Shown piece after piece: positions 50,175 to 57,879 of a stretch of DNA of 64,000 nucleotides. The DNA comes from Arthrobacter sp. FW306-2-2C-D06B (GTDB taxonomy: Bacteria; Actinomycetota; Actinomycetes; Actinomycetales; Micrococcaceae), in NCBI RefSeq assembly GCF_021789175.1, contig NZ_CP084560.1, forward strand, positions 4,092,001-4,156,000. The letters run 5' to 3'. The notes beneath the pieces were generated by a model, which worked only from the letters and a program-made list of their open reading frames with translations, was not told the DNA's origin and did not search any database. A program made the translations under genes and the position numbers. The first letter of the stretch is position 1; each line of letters begins with the position of its first letter.

Positions 50175-51659
50175 TCAATAAGGCACCGGGGTCGTTGCTT
50201 CTTCCTCGCGGCCGAGTTTTTGATCGCTGCTTAGCTGTGCGGCCTGTTCGGCAGCCACGTTGAGTGAGCGGCTGAGCAGGATGTAGGCGATGGAAGTGAC
50301 AAGCAGCCCGACGAGCCAAGCGATGTCGACGCCGCCCAGTGCCTGGGCAAGGGGTCCCGTGTAGCTCCAGGAACCGATCTGGGGCAGCACCATGAAGGGA
50401 ATTTCAGCGACGAGGCCGATAGCGAAGGAGAGCAAGCCCCGCGACCCCCAAGCACCGTAGATACCCTTGGGAGTGAACAGGTCCGTGATGGCGTAGTGGC
50501 CCTTCCGGACCAGGAAGTAATCGACCAGGTTCGTCGCCGTCCAGGGAACCAGAAGGTACAGCATGAGGGTCAGTGAGGAGAACACCGTGCTGACAGCCCC
50601 GGAGGTAATAGTGCTGGCGATGAGGTACCACACCGCTGTCAGCACGAGGATGGTGATGACCCGGGCTTTGCGGGTCGGCTTGATCGGCCGGATGGAATCG
50701 ACCGTAGTCAACACGGTAAGCATCCCGCCGTAGGCGTTCATTCCCATGGTGGCGGCCAGAGCCATGGCTGAAAGCAGCGCGGTCGCATCACCGAGGTGCA
50801 CGAAAACAGTGTTTCCTGCCAGCTGGAGTCCGGCGAGGCCGTCGGTGGCGCCAAGCCGGATCGCCAGCCACGCCCCAAGGACGATCAGCCAGATCGCAGA
50901 CGACGATGCGCCGAAGAACACAGCAGCGATGACGGACCGGCTTTTGGTTCTGGACGGCAGGTACCGCGAATAGTCGGAGACGTAGGGGGCATACGTGATG
51001 TTGTATGCCGCTGCCGCGGCGAACTGTGCCATGAACGCGCCCCAGTTGAAGCCGTACTGCGTGGCGCTTTCGGCTCCGCCGGCGTTTCCGGTGATGACTC
51101 CGATGGTCAGAATCAGCATCAGCGGCAGGGAAACGTAGAGCAGCACGCGGAAGGCCTTGTGCAGCCAGTCATGGCCGAAGATCGCAAGGGCCGCCGCGCC
51201 CGCCGCAGCGACAACGGCAATGAGTGCCGGGTTCCAGCCGAAAGCGCTGCCGAGGCCGTCACCGAGGAGCACGGTATCAACGACATTGAAGGCCACATAG
51301 GTGAAAAGGGTGGCGATCAAGGGAACGACCACGCCCCGGTACCCGAATTGGGCCCGCGACTGGATCATCTGCGGTAGGCCCATGGTTGGACCCTGGGAGG
51401 CGTGGAAGGCCATGAAAATGGTTCCCACTCCGATGCCCAGAACGCTGGCCACCACCGTCCACCCGAGGGACAGGCCCATCGATGGGCCGATGAAGCCGAT
51501 CGGGATGGAGAAGTATTGGAAATTGCCCAGGAACCAAAGCGGCGCTTGGTGCCACAGGCGGCCGTGCCGTTCGTTATCGGGAACCCAGTCGATTGAACGG
51601 ACCTCGATCAGTGGTGCGCCGGGCCGCGCCCTGGGCCGGTCGGATGCTTCTGTCGTCAT
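50175..51659 (-). CDS. NCS1-family nucleobase/cytosine permease
   Basis: A 494-residue permease of the purine-cytosine (NCS1) group. PLWFLGNFQYFSIPIGFIGPSMGLSLGWTVVASVLGIGVGTIFMAFHASQGPTMGLPQMIQSRAQFGYRG covers helices 1-3 and the family's P-Q-x-x-x-S-R-x-x-F motif. Twelve helices are expected. GGAG precedes the ATG. It follows an NTF2-like gene by 15 bp, so both are in one transcript, probably for uptake of a nucleobase or hydantoin-like compound. Confidence 0.92.
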   Translation of the reverse strand: MTTEASDRPRARPGAPLIEVRSIDWVPDNERHGRLWHQAPLWFLGNFQYFSIPIGFIGPSMGLSLGWTVVASVLGIGVGTIFMAFHASQGPTMGLPQMIQSRAQFGYRGVVVPLIATLFTYVAFNVVDTVLLGDGLGSAFGWNPALIAVVAAAGAAALAIFGHDWLHKAFRVLLYVSLPLMLILTIGVITGNAGGAESATQYGFNWGAFMAQFAAAAAYNITYAPYVSDYSRYLPSRTKSRSVIAAVFFGASSSAIWLIVLGAWLAIRLGATDGLAGLQLAGNTVFVHLGDATALLSAMALAATMGMNAYGGMLTVLTTVDSIRPIKPTRKARVITILVLTAVWYLIASTITSGAVSTVFSSLTLMLYLLVPWTATNLVDYFLVRKGHYAITDLFTPKGIYGAWGSRGLLSFAIGLVAEIPFMVLPQIGSWSYTGPLAQALGGVDIAWLVGLLVTSIAYILLSRSLNVAAEQAAQLSSDQKLGREEEATTPVPY

Positions 51660-51674
51660 TGCTGGACTCCGTGA

Positions 51675-52073
51675 TCAGAAAGTGTTGAGTGATAGGTGCT
51701 CGTGCACGGCCTTGATGCCGCCGGAGCCGGCGCGGGTAAACACGATGGTTTCCCGTTCCTCGGTGATTGCCCGCTGCCCCTGCTCTTCCGTGGTGGTAGC
51801 CACGCTGTGGGAAAAAACCGCGGTTGTGCCGTAGATCTGGATGAATGGATCGCTGCTGTGGCAGCCGATCACTTTCCAGCCTTCGGACACCCAGGTGCGC
51901 CACTGCTCTTCGTAGTCGTCCCGGCTGTTGAGCCGTTCGGGGGTCCCGTGGAACAAGAAGGTCGCCTGCGGATCGAATGAGCCGAAATATGCTTCCTCGT
52001 CCATGGCCGAATAGGCCGCAACGATCCGTTCCGCTGCCGACGTGACTTCTTCCGGCGTTAGCTGCGGGCTCAT
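51675..52073 (-). CDS. NTF2-like (SnoaL/DUF4440-type) protein
   Basis: A 132-residue cone-fold protein: VTSAAERIVAAYSAMDEEAYFGSFDPQATFLFHG near the start and an ITEERETIVFTRAGSGGIKAVHEHLSL end. Such domains are small enzymes or binding proteins; the activity is unknown. It has a GGAGAC ribosome site and heads the NCS1 permease operon. A CRP-like palindrome lies about 75 bp upstream. Confidence 0.78.
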   Translation of the reverse strand: MSPQLTPEEVTSAAERIVAAYSAMDEEAYFGSFDPQATFLFHGTPERLNSRDDYEEQWRTWVSEGWKVIGCHSSDPFIQIYGTTAVFSHSVATTTEEQGQRAITEERETIVFTRAGSGGIKAVHEHLSLNTF

Positions 52074-52145
52074 CTAGTCTCCATTTCTGGCTTGGAATGC
52101 CCTGCTTGCGGGCTTATGTCGCCGCCGGACGGGCGCGTGCTCTGA

Positions 52146-52159
52146 GTGATGTGGATCAC
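52146..52159. promoter_or_regulatory. CRP/GlxR-like palindrome
   Basis: GTGATGTGGATCAC (GTGA-N6-TCAC) fits the CRP-family consensus TGTGA-N6-TCACA at its core. It sits in the 200-bp divergent gap between the NTF2-like/permease operon and the methyltransferase gene. A duplicated 11-mer, CGTCGAAGAGT, lies at 52203-52224. Confidence 0.45.
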
Positions 52160-52273
52160 TTTTCCATCATGCAACGACTGATGCCTTTTAGGCAACACGT
52201 TTCGTCGAAGAGTCGTCGAAGAGTCATTGGGCAGTTCCGCCCGCTTTCCACTCCCTCGGGGTAGCGTTTCCCT

Positions 52274-53089
52274 ATGAACGAGCAGAAGCCTGAAGACGTC
52301 TACACACACGGCCACCACGAGTCCGTCGTACGCGCCCACGCCTCCCGCACAGCCGAGAACTCTGCCGCGTTTGTCATCCCGCACCTCACCGCCGGGACAT
52401 CAGTGCTCGACGTCGGATGCGGACCTGGGAGCATCACCTGCGACTTCGCGGAGCTGGTGGCTCCCGCGAAGGTTGTCGGGCTCGACCGTTCCGCCGACAT
52501 CGTGGCCCAGGCTGCCTCGCTCGCGGCCGAACGTGGCATGGAAAACGTGGAATTCGTGACCGGTAACATCTACGATCTGGACTTCGAGGACGAGACCTTC
52601 GACCTCGTCCACGCCCACCAGGTCCTGCAGCACTTGACCGACCCCGTTGCTGCGCTGCGCGAGATGCGGCGCGTGGCCAAGCCCGGCGCCATCGTGGCAG
52701 TGCGCGACGCCGATTTCCACGGCATGAGCTGGTACCCGGAGGTCCGCGAGCTCGACGACTGGATGGAGCTCTACCAGAAGATCGCCCGACGGAACGGGGC
52801 GGAGCCCGACGCCGGGCGGCGGCTTGTGTCGTGGGCACAGCAGGCGGGCTTCACCGACGTCGCGCCCTCCAGCAGCAACTGGCTTTACGCCACCGCGCAG
52901 CAGCGCCGTTGGCAGTCGCGGGTGTGGAGCGAGCGCGTCCTGCACTCCGCCTTTGCGGAGCAGGCCCTGGAATACGGGCTGGCCAACGAGGCTGACCTGG
53001 CCCGGATCGCCGCCGGTTGGCACCGTTGGGGCTCCACGGATGATGGCTACTTCCTGATCCCGAACGGGGAAGTCATCGCACGGGCGTAG
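52274..53089 (+). CDS. SAM-dependent methyltransferase (class I)
   Basis: A 271-residue class I methyltransferase. TSVLDVGCGPGSITCDFAELV near residue 43 is motif I, VVGLDRSADIVAQAASLA motif II, and DLVHAHQVLQHLTDPVAALREMRRVAKPGA motif III/post-III as in UbiE/Methyltransf_11. Substrate not identifiable. Start ATG 52274. Divergent from the NTF2-like gene and unlinked to the ECF42 pair that follows. Confidence 0.87.
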   Translation: MNEQKPEDVYTHGHHESVVRAHASRTAENSAAFVIPHLTAGTSVLDVGCGPGSITCDFAELVAPAKVVGLDRSADIVAQAASLAAERGMENVEFVTGNIYDLDFEDETFDLVHAHQVLQHLTDPVAALREMRRVAKPGAIVAVRDADFHGMSWYPEVRELDDWMELYQKIARRNGAEPDAGRRLVSWAQQAGFTDVAPSSSNWLYATAQQRRWQSRVWSERVLHSAFAEQALEYGLANEADLARIAAGWHRWGSTDDGYFLIPNGEVIARA

Positions 53090-53128
53090 CCGGCCGCCAA
53101 AAGTTTCTTGGGATTTTCCATCAACCCA

Positions 53129-53155
53129 TGTCGAAAACCGTCCCGTAGTTCCGAC
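53129..53155 (+). promoter_or_regulatory. putative ECF42 promoter
   Basis: TGTCGA (53129-53134), 17 bp, then CGAC (53152-53155), upstream of the DGPF gene. ECF42 sigma factors in Streptomyces recognise TGTCGA/CGA-type boxes before DGPF genes, and an ECF42-like gene follows here. Confidence 0.6.
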
Positions 53156-53203
53156 CTATGAACGAAAGCGCCCACACGGAGCGCCCCTGATAAGGAGTTC
53201 GAG

Positions 53204-53563
53204 ATGAAGTACATGATCATGATGTTTGGTTCCGCCGAGGGCATGATGGAAACCGCCGATCCCGAGTGGATCAGGGAAATGATCGGGTTCATGATCCAGA
53301 TCGACAAGGATCTCAGCGATTCAGGCGAAATGGTTTTCAACGCGGGACTGGCTGACCCCGGGACTGCCAAGCTGGTCAAGCAGACGGACAGCGGGGTCAT
53401 CACCACCGATGGACCTTTCGCCGAAGCCAAGGAATCCCTCATCGGCTACTGGGTGGTGGACGTCGCCAGCGAGGAACGGGCAGTGGAAATCTGCTCCAGC
53501 ATCGTGAAATACGCACCGGTTGTGGAGCTGCGCCGCGTCCAGGACGCACCGCCGGAGGTCTAA
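53204..53563 (+). CDS. YciI/DGPF-family protein
   Basis: A 119-residue ferredoxin-like YciI-family protein with the DGPF motif at residues 69-72 (ITTDGPFAEAKE). KYMIMMFGS at the N-terminus is typical. These proteins are the standard partners and targets of ECF42 sigma factors; biochemical function is not established. AAGGAG precedes the ATG. The downstream sigma gene starts 3 bp after the stop, using the GGAGG inside this gene's end as ribosome site. Confidence 0.9.
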   Translation: MKYMIMMFGSAEGMMETADPEWIREMIGFMIQIDKDLSDSGEMVFNAGLADPGTAKLVKQTDSGVITTDGPFAEAKESLIGYWVVDVASEERAVEICSSIVKYAPVVELRRVQDAPPEV

Positions 53564-53566
53564 CGC

Positions 53567-54820
53567 TTGGCCGAGCCTTCCGGGGAATCCACGGTGGAGG
53601 ACCTGCTGCGCACGCTTGCGCCGCAGGTCCTTGGCGCGCTCGTCCGCAGGCACGGCCAATTTGCCGAGTGCGAGGATGCCGTCCAGGAAGCGCTGCTCGA
53701 GGCAGCATTGCAATGGCCGGTCTCCGGCGTCCCGGACAACCCCAGATCCTGGCTACTCACGGTCGCCACACGGCGGTTGGTGGACTACTGGCGCAGCGAA
53801 AGTGCCAGACAGGCACGCGAACAACGTGCGGCATCCATGGAACCGCCGGCCCCCGAGGAGCCTTCTTCGCTCAGTGAAACGGACGGGTTTGCGGAAGATA
53901 CCCTCACCCTCCTTTTCCTGTGCTGCCACCCTGCCCTCTCAGCACCCTCGCAGCTGGCACTGACATTGCGGGCAGTCGGAGGGCTCACGACGGCGGAAAT
54001 CGCCAGCGCGTTCTTTGTCCCGGAAGCCACCATGGGCCAGAGGATCAGCCGGGCCAAGCAGAGCATCAAGAAGGCCGGAGCCCATTTCGAGCTCCCGGAA
54101 ACGGGCGAGCGAAAGGCGCGGCTCGGCGTCGTACTCCACGTCCTGTACCTGATCTTCAATGAGGGTTACGCGGCGAGTTCCGGGCCGTCCATGCAGCGCG
54201 AAGACCTCACAGCGGAGGCCATCCGCCTTACGCGGCTCCTGCGCGGCCTGCTCCCGGGCGAGCTTGAGGTGGGCGGACTGCTGGCCCTCATGCTCCTTAC
54301 AGATGCACGACGCCGGGCGAGGTCCCTTCCGGACGGGATGCTGGTGCCGCTAGCCGAGCAGGATCGCCGGCAGTGGGACACGACGCAGATCGCCGAGGGC
54401 CTTGGACTCTTGTCGGCCGTGCTGGGGGTTGGGCGTCCGGGACCCTACCAACTGCAGGCCGCGATCGCGGCGGTCCATGCCGAGGCGGCCTCCGCGGAGC
54501 AGACCGACTGGCCACAGATCCTGGCGTTGTACACGGTCCTCGAAGCCATGGCCCCAAGCCCGGTGGTGGCATTGAACCGGGCAGTTGCCGTGGCAATGGT
54601 TGAAGGGCCGCAGGTGGCCCTTGAGCTGCTGGACGGGATTGATGTCGAGTTGAAAAGGTGGCACAGGCTCGACGCCGTTCGCGGGCACTTGCTCGAAATG
54701 TCCGGTGACCTTGCGGGCGCCCGGGAGTGCTTTCTCGCCGCGGCAAGGAAAACGGGGAGCCTGCAGGAACGGCAGTATCTCCTGGTGAAGGCGGCCAAGC
54801 TGGGGCAGTTGTCCACATAG
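53567..54820 (+). CDS. ECF42-type RNA polymerase sigma factor
   Basis: A 417-residue sigma factor with a long C-terminal extension. Region 2 is at about 15-80 (CEDAVQEALLEAALQWPVSGVPDNPRSWLLTVATRRLVDYWRSE) and region 4 at about 110-170 (LRAVGGLTTAEIASAFFVPEATMGQRISRAKQSIK). The extension (HVLYLIFNEGYAASSG.. and DWPQILALYTVLEAMAPSPVVALNRAVAVAMVEGP) is the TPR-like domain of ECF42, needed for activity in that group. The TTG start has GGAGG at 9 bp. No anti-sigma gene is adjacent, as is usual for ECF42. Confidence 0.93.
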   Translation: MAEPSGESTVEDLLRTLAPQVLGALVRRHGQFAECEDAVQEALLEAALQWPVSGVPDNPRSWLLTVATRRLVDYWRSESARQAREQRAASMEPPAPEEPSSLSETDGFAEDTLTLLFLCCHPALSAPSQLALTLRAVGGLTTAEIASAFFVPEATMGQRISRAKQSIKKAGAHFELPETGERKARLGVVLHVLYLIFNEGYAASSGPSMQREDLTAEAIRLTRLLRGLLPGELEVGGLLALMLLTDARRRARSLPDGMLVPLAEQDRRQWDTTQIAEGLGLLSAVLGVGRPGPYQLQAAIAAVHAEAASAEQTDWPQILALYTVLEAMAPSPVVALNRAVAVAMVEGPQVALELLDGIDVELKRWHRLDAVRGHLLEMSGDLAGARECFLAAARKTGSLQERQYLLVKAAKLGQLST

Positions 54821-54868
54821 GCAAAGTGGTCTCTGTCGGCGGCCCGCGGTGGTGAATAGCCTCAAACC

Positions 54869-55330
54869 ATGATCATTCAAGCAGGCTTTGACCTACAGAT
54901 TCTCGCCCGTCCTCTCATCGACCAGGAAGAAAAGCTTTACCCAAGACTCGTCGTGATCGGCCTCGACGCCGAGATGCAGCTGGAAAGCATCCGGGTAGTC
55001 ACGGAGTCCTTTGAAGGCAGCCTGAATCCATTCCAGGACGCCATCCTGGAAGATCTGGATCTCGAGGGCTCAACGTATTTTGCGATCGCGCACGCCGGAA
55101 TCTGGGCCGAGGACGATTATTACGATGAGCAGCCAATCCTCCAGGAAGCGAAGAAACTCAAGGGTATTGCCGAAGAGCGCGGGTTTCACATGATCGGTCA
55201 TTTTGGCATCGACGAAACCGGATACATGTCCAATGGCCCGCACTCCTACTTCGACCAATATCCATCCGGGGACGATCTCCCGGACACGATGCTTCACTGG
55301 GTGCATTCGAGGTTTGGCCATTGTGAGTAG
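54869..55330 (+). CDS. degenerate RadC/JAB-domain-like protein
   Basis: A 153-residue protein. The order LVVIGLDAEMQLESIRVVTESFEGSL, then AIAHA, then LQEAKKLKGIAEERGFHMIGHFGIDETGYMSNGPHSYF follows the RadC/JAB (MPN) fold: a leading strand pair, the metal region, a helix, and D-H-x-I-x-x-x-x-G-Y-x-S. The metal motif HNHPSG-D is replaced by AHAGIWAEDDYYDE, so metalloprotease activity is unlikely. Family assignment is by pattern only. It sits upstream of a toxin-antitoxin pair. Confidence 0.6.
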   Translation: MIIQAGFDLQILARPLIDQEEKLYPRLVVIGLDAEMQLESIRVVTESFEGSLNPFQDAILEDLDLEGSTYFAIAHAGIWAEDDYYDEQPILQEAKKLKGIAEERGFHMIGHFGIDETGYMSNGPHSYFDQYPSGDDLPDTMLHWVHSRFGHCE

Positions 55331-55389
55331 GCGTCGGAGCACAACGGCTAAAAGCGTCCACGGCCGTTCTGAGTCTTACGCCACAAGGA

Positions 55390-55411
55390 TTGACCAAGTA
55401 CGCTTGGTCAA
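55390..55411. promoter_or_regulatory. perfect inverted repeat abutting the antitoxin start
   Basis: TTGACCAAG (55390-55398) and CTTGGTCAA (55403-55411) are perfect complements around a 4-bp centre. The repeat ends one base before the antitoxin ATG. A -10-like TACGCT is at 55399-55404. It is very likely the autoregulatory operator; transcripts may be leaderless. Confidence 0.8.
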
Positions 55412-55412
55412 C

Positions 55413-55637
55413 ATGGGCCAGTACAACATCCAGGAAGCGAAAACGCGGCTCTCTGAACTTCTCCATATGGTTGAACGAGGCGAAGAGGTGATTATTGCCA
55501 AGGCCGGCAAGCCCGTCGCACGAATAGTTCGTATTGAGCACCCTCGAAAGCGCGAGTTGGGCTTCCTGGGTCAGATCAATCTTCCTGACAACCTGTTCGA
55601 CCCTCTGACGGAGCAAGAACTGGCGGAGTGGGAATGA
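55413..55637 (+). CDS. Phd/YefM-family antitoxin
   Basis: A 74-residue antitoxin: YNIQEAKTRLSELLHMVERGEEVIIAKAGKPVARIVRI is the Phd/YefM DNA-binding fold, followed by a toxin-binding tail (LPDNLFDPLTEQELAEWE). No ribosome site precedes the ATG because the operator occupies the space. The stop overlaps the PIN toxin start (ATGA). It should neutralise that toxin and repress the operon. Confidence 0.9.
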   Translation: MGQYNIQEAKTRLSELLHMVERGEEVIIAKAGKPVARIVRIEHPRKRELGFLGQINLPDNLFDPLTEQELAEWE

Positions 55638-56026
55638 CTGCGTTTCTCTTGGATTCCAACGCGTTGGTGCTCGCGATGACCAGGCCAGAACAATTGTCCA
55701 GCACGGCCCGGTCGATCATCGAAGATCTCGAAAATCGAACTTTTGCCTCAGCTGCCTCGGCCTATGAACTGGCTTACAAGTACTCACGCGGTCGCCTCGC
55801 TGCATTGGATCCGATCATGACCGGGTACCGTCAGCACGTAAGACGTGTAGTCACCGAGGAACTGAGCCTTACCGCGGAGCATGCCCTGGCTGCGGCATCG
55901 TTTGACTGGCCGCACAGGGACCCTTTCGATCGGATGATTGCTGCGCAGGCCGCCGTCGAGGGCTTGACGCTTGTGACGTCCGATCGGGCGCTCCAGGAAT
56001 TCCGACTCGTCAGCACGATCTGGTAG
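55634..56026 (+). CDS. PIN-domain ribonuclease toxin (VapC-like)
   Basis: A 130-residue PIN domain. The acidic site is visible: D7 in FLLDSNALV, Glu near 46 in YELAYK, Asp near 98 in HRDPFDRMIAAQA and Asp near 115 in VTSDRAL. Such toxins cleave tRNA or rRNA when the antitoxin is lost. GGAGTGGGA precedes the ATG, which overlaps the antitoxin stop, so the pair is translationally coupled. Confidence 0.9.
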   Translation: MTAFLLDSNALVLAMTRPEQLSSTARSIIEDLENRTFASAASAYELAYKYSRGRLAALDPIMTGYRQHVRRVVTEELSLTAEHALAAASFDWPHRDPFDRMIAAQAAVEGLTLVTSDRALQEFRLVSTIW

Positions 56027-56061
56027 CGATTCGTCCCGTCCTGCGGGCATAAGCTGGATTG

Positions 56062-56685
56062 GTGCAAATTTCGCTTTGGCTGGCCCTGGTAGGCGCCGGC
56101 ACCCTGATCAGTTTCACTCCCGGCGCAGGCGCCATCTCCACTATGAGCAACTCGCTCAACTCCGGATTCCGCCGCTCCATCTGGGGAGTGCTGGGCCAAC
56201 AGGCGGCACTGATCATCCATATCCTGATCGTGGCTCTCGGGGTAGGTGTTCTGGTCTCGAGCTCACCCGTGGTTTTCAACGTCATCCGCTACACGGGGGC
56301 CGCATACCTGGTGTACATGGGCATCCGGCAGTTCCTTCACCGGCCGGATCTGGACAAGGAAAAAGTGGAGGCCCGGCGCAACGAGCCAGCGTGGTCCATG
56401 TTCCAGCGAGGCGTTTGGGTCAACTTGCTCAATCCCAAGGCGATCGTCTTCTTCCTGGCCTTCATGCCGCAGTTCATCCGCCCCGAGCAGCCCCTGATTC
56501 CGCAGTATCTGGTCCTCAGCAGCACGATCGTCTTCATCGACATCTGCGTCATGTGGTTCTTCTTCGCTTTGGCCGCCCGGTCATTCCAACGGTTCACCCA
56601 CAACGAGCACGGGCAAAAGGTCTTGAACCGCACTTTCGGCGTGCTGTTCGTGTCCGTGGGCGTTCTACTCGCCGCCATCCACTAA
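56062..56685 (+). CDS. LysE-family translocator
   Basis: A 207-residue amino-acid exporter of the LysE/RhtB family with about six helices. The family start LVGAGTLISFTPGAGAISTMSNSLNSGFRRSIWGVLGQQAAL includes the F-x-P-G-P-like motif (FTPGAG). WVNLLNPKAIVFFLAFMPQFI near 120 is the second signature. The GTG 56062 start is chosen; TTG 56059 is possible. It lies 35 bp after the toxin gene. Confidence 0.88.
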   Translation: MQISLWLALVGAGTLISFTPGAGAISTMSNSLNSGFRRSIWGVLGQQAALIIHILIVALGVGVLVSSSPVVFNVIRYTGAAYLVYMGIRQFLHRPDLDKEKVEARRNEPAWSMFQRGVWVNLLNPKAIVFFLAFMPQFIRPEQPLIPQYLVLSSTIVFIDICVMWFFFALAARSFQRFTHNEHGQKVLNRTFGVLFVSVGVLLAAIH

Positions 56686-56705
56686 AACAAATCGATTGCT
56701 CCCCA

Positions 56706-56768
56706 CCGGCGTGGGCCCAAACTGCCGTTTTGAACCTTCAGAACGGCGGTTACGTGGGGCCACGCCGG
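56706..56768. terminator. palindrome after LysE, overlapping the end of the AbiEi-like gene (repeat family A)
   Basis: Outer CCGGCGTGG (56706-56714) pairs with CCACGCCGG (56760-56768), and inner GCCGTTTTGAA (56724-56734) with TTCAGAACGGC (56737-56747). The stop codon of the minus-strand gene (56750) lies inside. It is preceded at 56691 by ATCGATTGCTCC, which also begins the palindrome at 57820. Confidence 0.75.
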
Positions 56769-57766
56769 CGAGGGCCCCGGCCTGAGCTTGCGAAGGCTGG
56801 GAGCCGGTGGGGAGCACTCGTTTGTTGTCGGGCGGGCCGCCAGCCGGCCTGGACCAGCGCGCTTCGGACCTTGGCTACGGCAGCTTTCGCATCGTTGAAC
56901 ATGTGGCGCTTTGAGATCCGGACCTCCGTCCAGCCCAGCGCCTCATACCGCTCCGAGGGGCTAATGTCCCGCACCACTTGTGCTTCGTTGCCGTGGCCCT
57001 CGCCCTCGTACTCGATGCCGATCCTGTACTTCTTGTATGACAAGTCAGGCTGCAGGAACCTCCCGCCGTCCCTGGCCTCAACCGGCACGTTGAGTTCGGG
57101 TTCCGGTAATCCTGCTCTCGCGATGGCCAACCGGAGCAAGGATTCCTGCGGGGAATCGGAGCCCACACGAATCAGCCGGATGGCCTCCTTGGCTTTGCGC
57201 AGGCCGCGCTTGCCCTTGTGGCGATCGATCATCCGCTGAAGATCCGCGAGAGTGCACAACGGCGTGTCTCGCCCTTCGAATTCAACCCGCGGCCTCCGCA
57301 CACAGCTGTCCCCCATGACCACCAATTCGTCCACGGTCAGCATCTCGGCCATGTCCAGCCAAGTGCGCTCCACGGTGGTGACAGCGACGCCGTCAACCGT
57401 CGTGACCTCGTCCTCATAGAGCTTCATGCGGTGGACGACGACATGTGGACGGTTGAGATGGGCTGCACCCTCCGGTCTAATCACGTGGAACATCTGTGTT
57501 GGCTCCTTCTGGCGACGCCGCGGCAGATCAAGAAGCTCTGCCGCGGTGAGGTGGGATGCCGCGCATCGCTCATTGACCTCGACGAAAGGGCGCACACGGA
57601 CGCACAAGGGGAGCTCCGCCGTCGGGCGCTCCGAACGGATCCCCTTACCGAGTCTCTTCAGAGAGCCGTGCCGCAGACGCCTGGCACTGACACCCTCCCG
57701 GGCCGCCTCGGCGATAGTGAACGGCCGCGTCTCGAGGCTCACGGGGAGGCGACGCGGGGTTTTCAT
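56750..57766 (-). CDS. AbiEi-like / Vsr-fold (DUF559) protein
   Basis: A 338-residue protein. The N-terminus (FTIAEAAREGVSARRLRHGSLKRLGKGIRSE) is an AbiEi-type winged helix. The C-terminus (QPDLSYKKYRIGIEYEGEGHGNEAQVVRDISPSERYEALGWTEVRISKRHMFND) is a very-short-patch-repair-like nuclease fold with Asp, Glu and a G-x-x-H, matching DUF559/Vsr. This fusion is common in actinobacteria, but no AbiEii toxin is adjacent. ATG 57766 is chosen. It could be a defence or regulatory protein. Flanked on both sides by repeat-family-A palindromes sharing ATCGATTGCTCC. Confidence 0.8.
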   Translation of the reverse strand: MKTPRRLPVSLETRPFTIAEAAREGVSARRLRHGSLKRLGKGIRSERPTAELPLCVRVRPFVEVNERCAASHLTAAELLDLPRRRQKEPTQMFHVIRPEGAAHLNRPHVVVHRMKLYEDEVTTVDGVAVTTVERTWLDMAEMLTVDELVVMGDSCVRRPRVEFEGRDTPLCTLADLQRMIDRHKGKRGLRKAKEAIRLIRVGSDSPQESLLRLAIARAGLPEPELNVPVEARDGGRFLQPDLSYKKYRIGIEYEGEGHGNEAQVVRDISPSERYEALGWTEVRISKRHMFNDAKAAVAKVRSALVQAGWRPARQQTSAPHRLPAFASSGRGPRRRGPT

Positions 57767-57819
57767 GACCCCATCAGAGCAGAAAACGACCAACCTCGCA
57801 GAAGTTATCCACAGCCTCC

Positions 57820-57879
57820 ATCGATTGCTCCAGAACGGTCGTTTTGAGCCCTCAAAACGACAATTACTCAGCAATCGAT
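57820..57879. terminator. palindrome overlapping the LacI gene end (repeat family A)
   Basis: ATCGATTGCT at 57820 pairs with AGCAATCGAT ending at 57879, with an inner CGTTTTGAGCCCTCAAAACG stem. The stop codon of the LacI-type gene (57864) is inside. It shares its core with the element at 7951 and its first 12 bases with 56691. Confidence 0.85.

Noticed and set aside
54869..57879. Integrated mobile element with integrase and attachment sites
   Set aside because: No integrase, transposase or tRNA target is present; the flanking repeats are members of a dispersed family.
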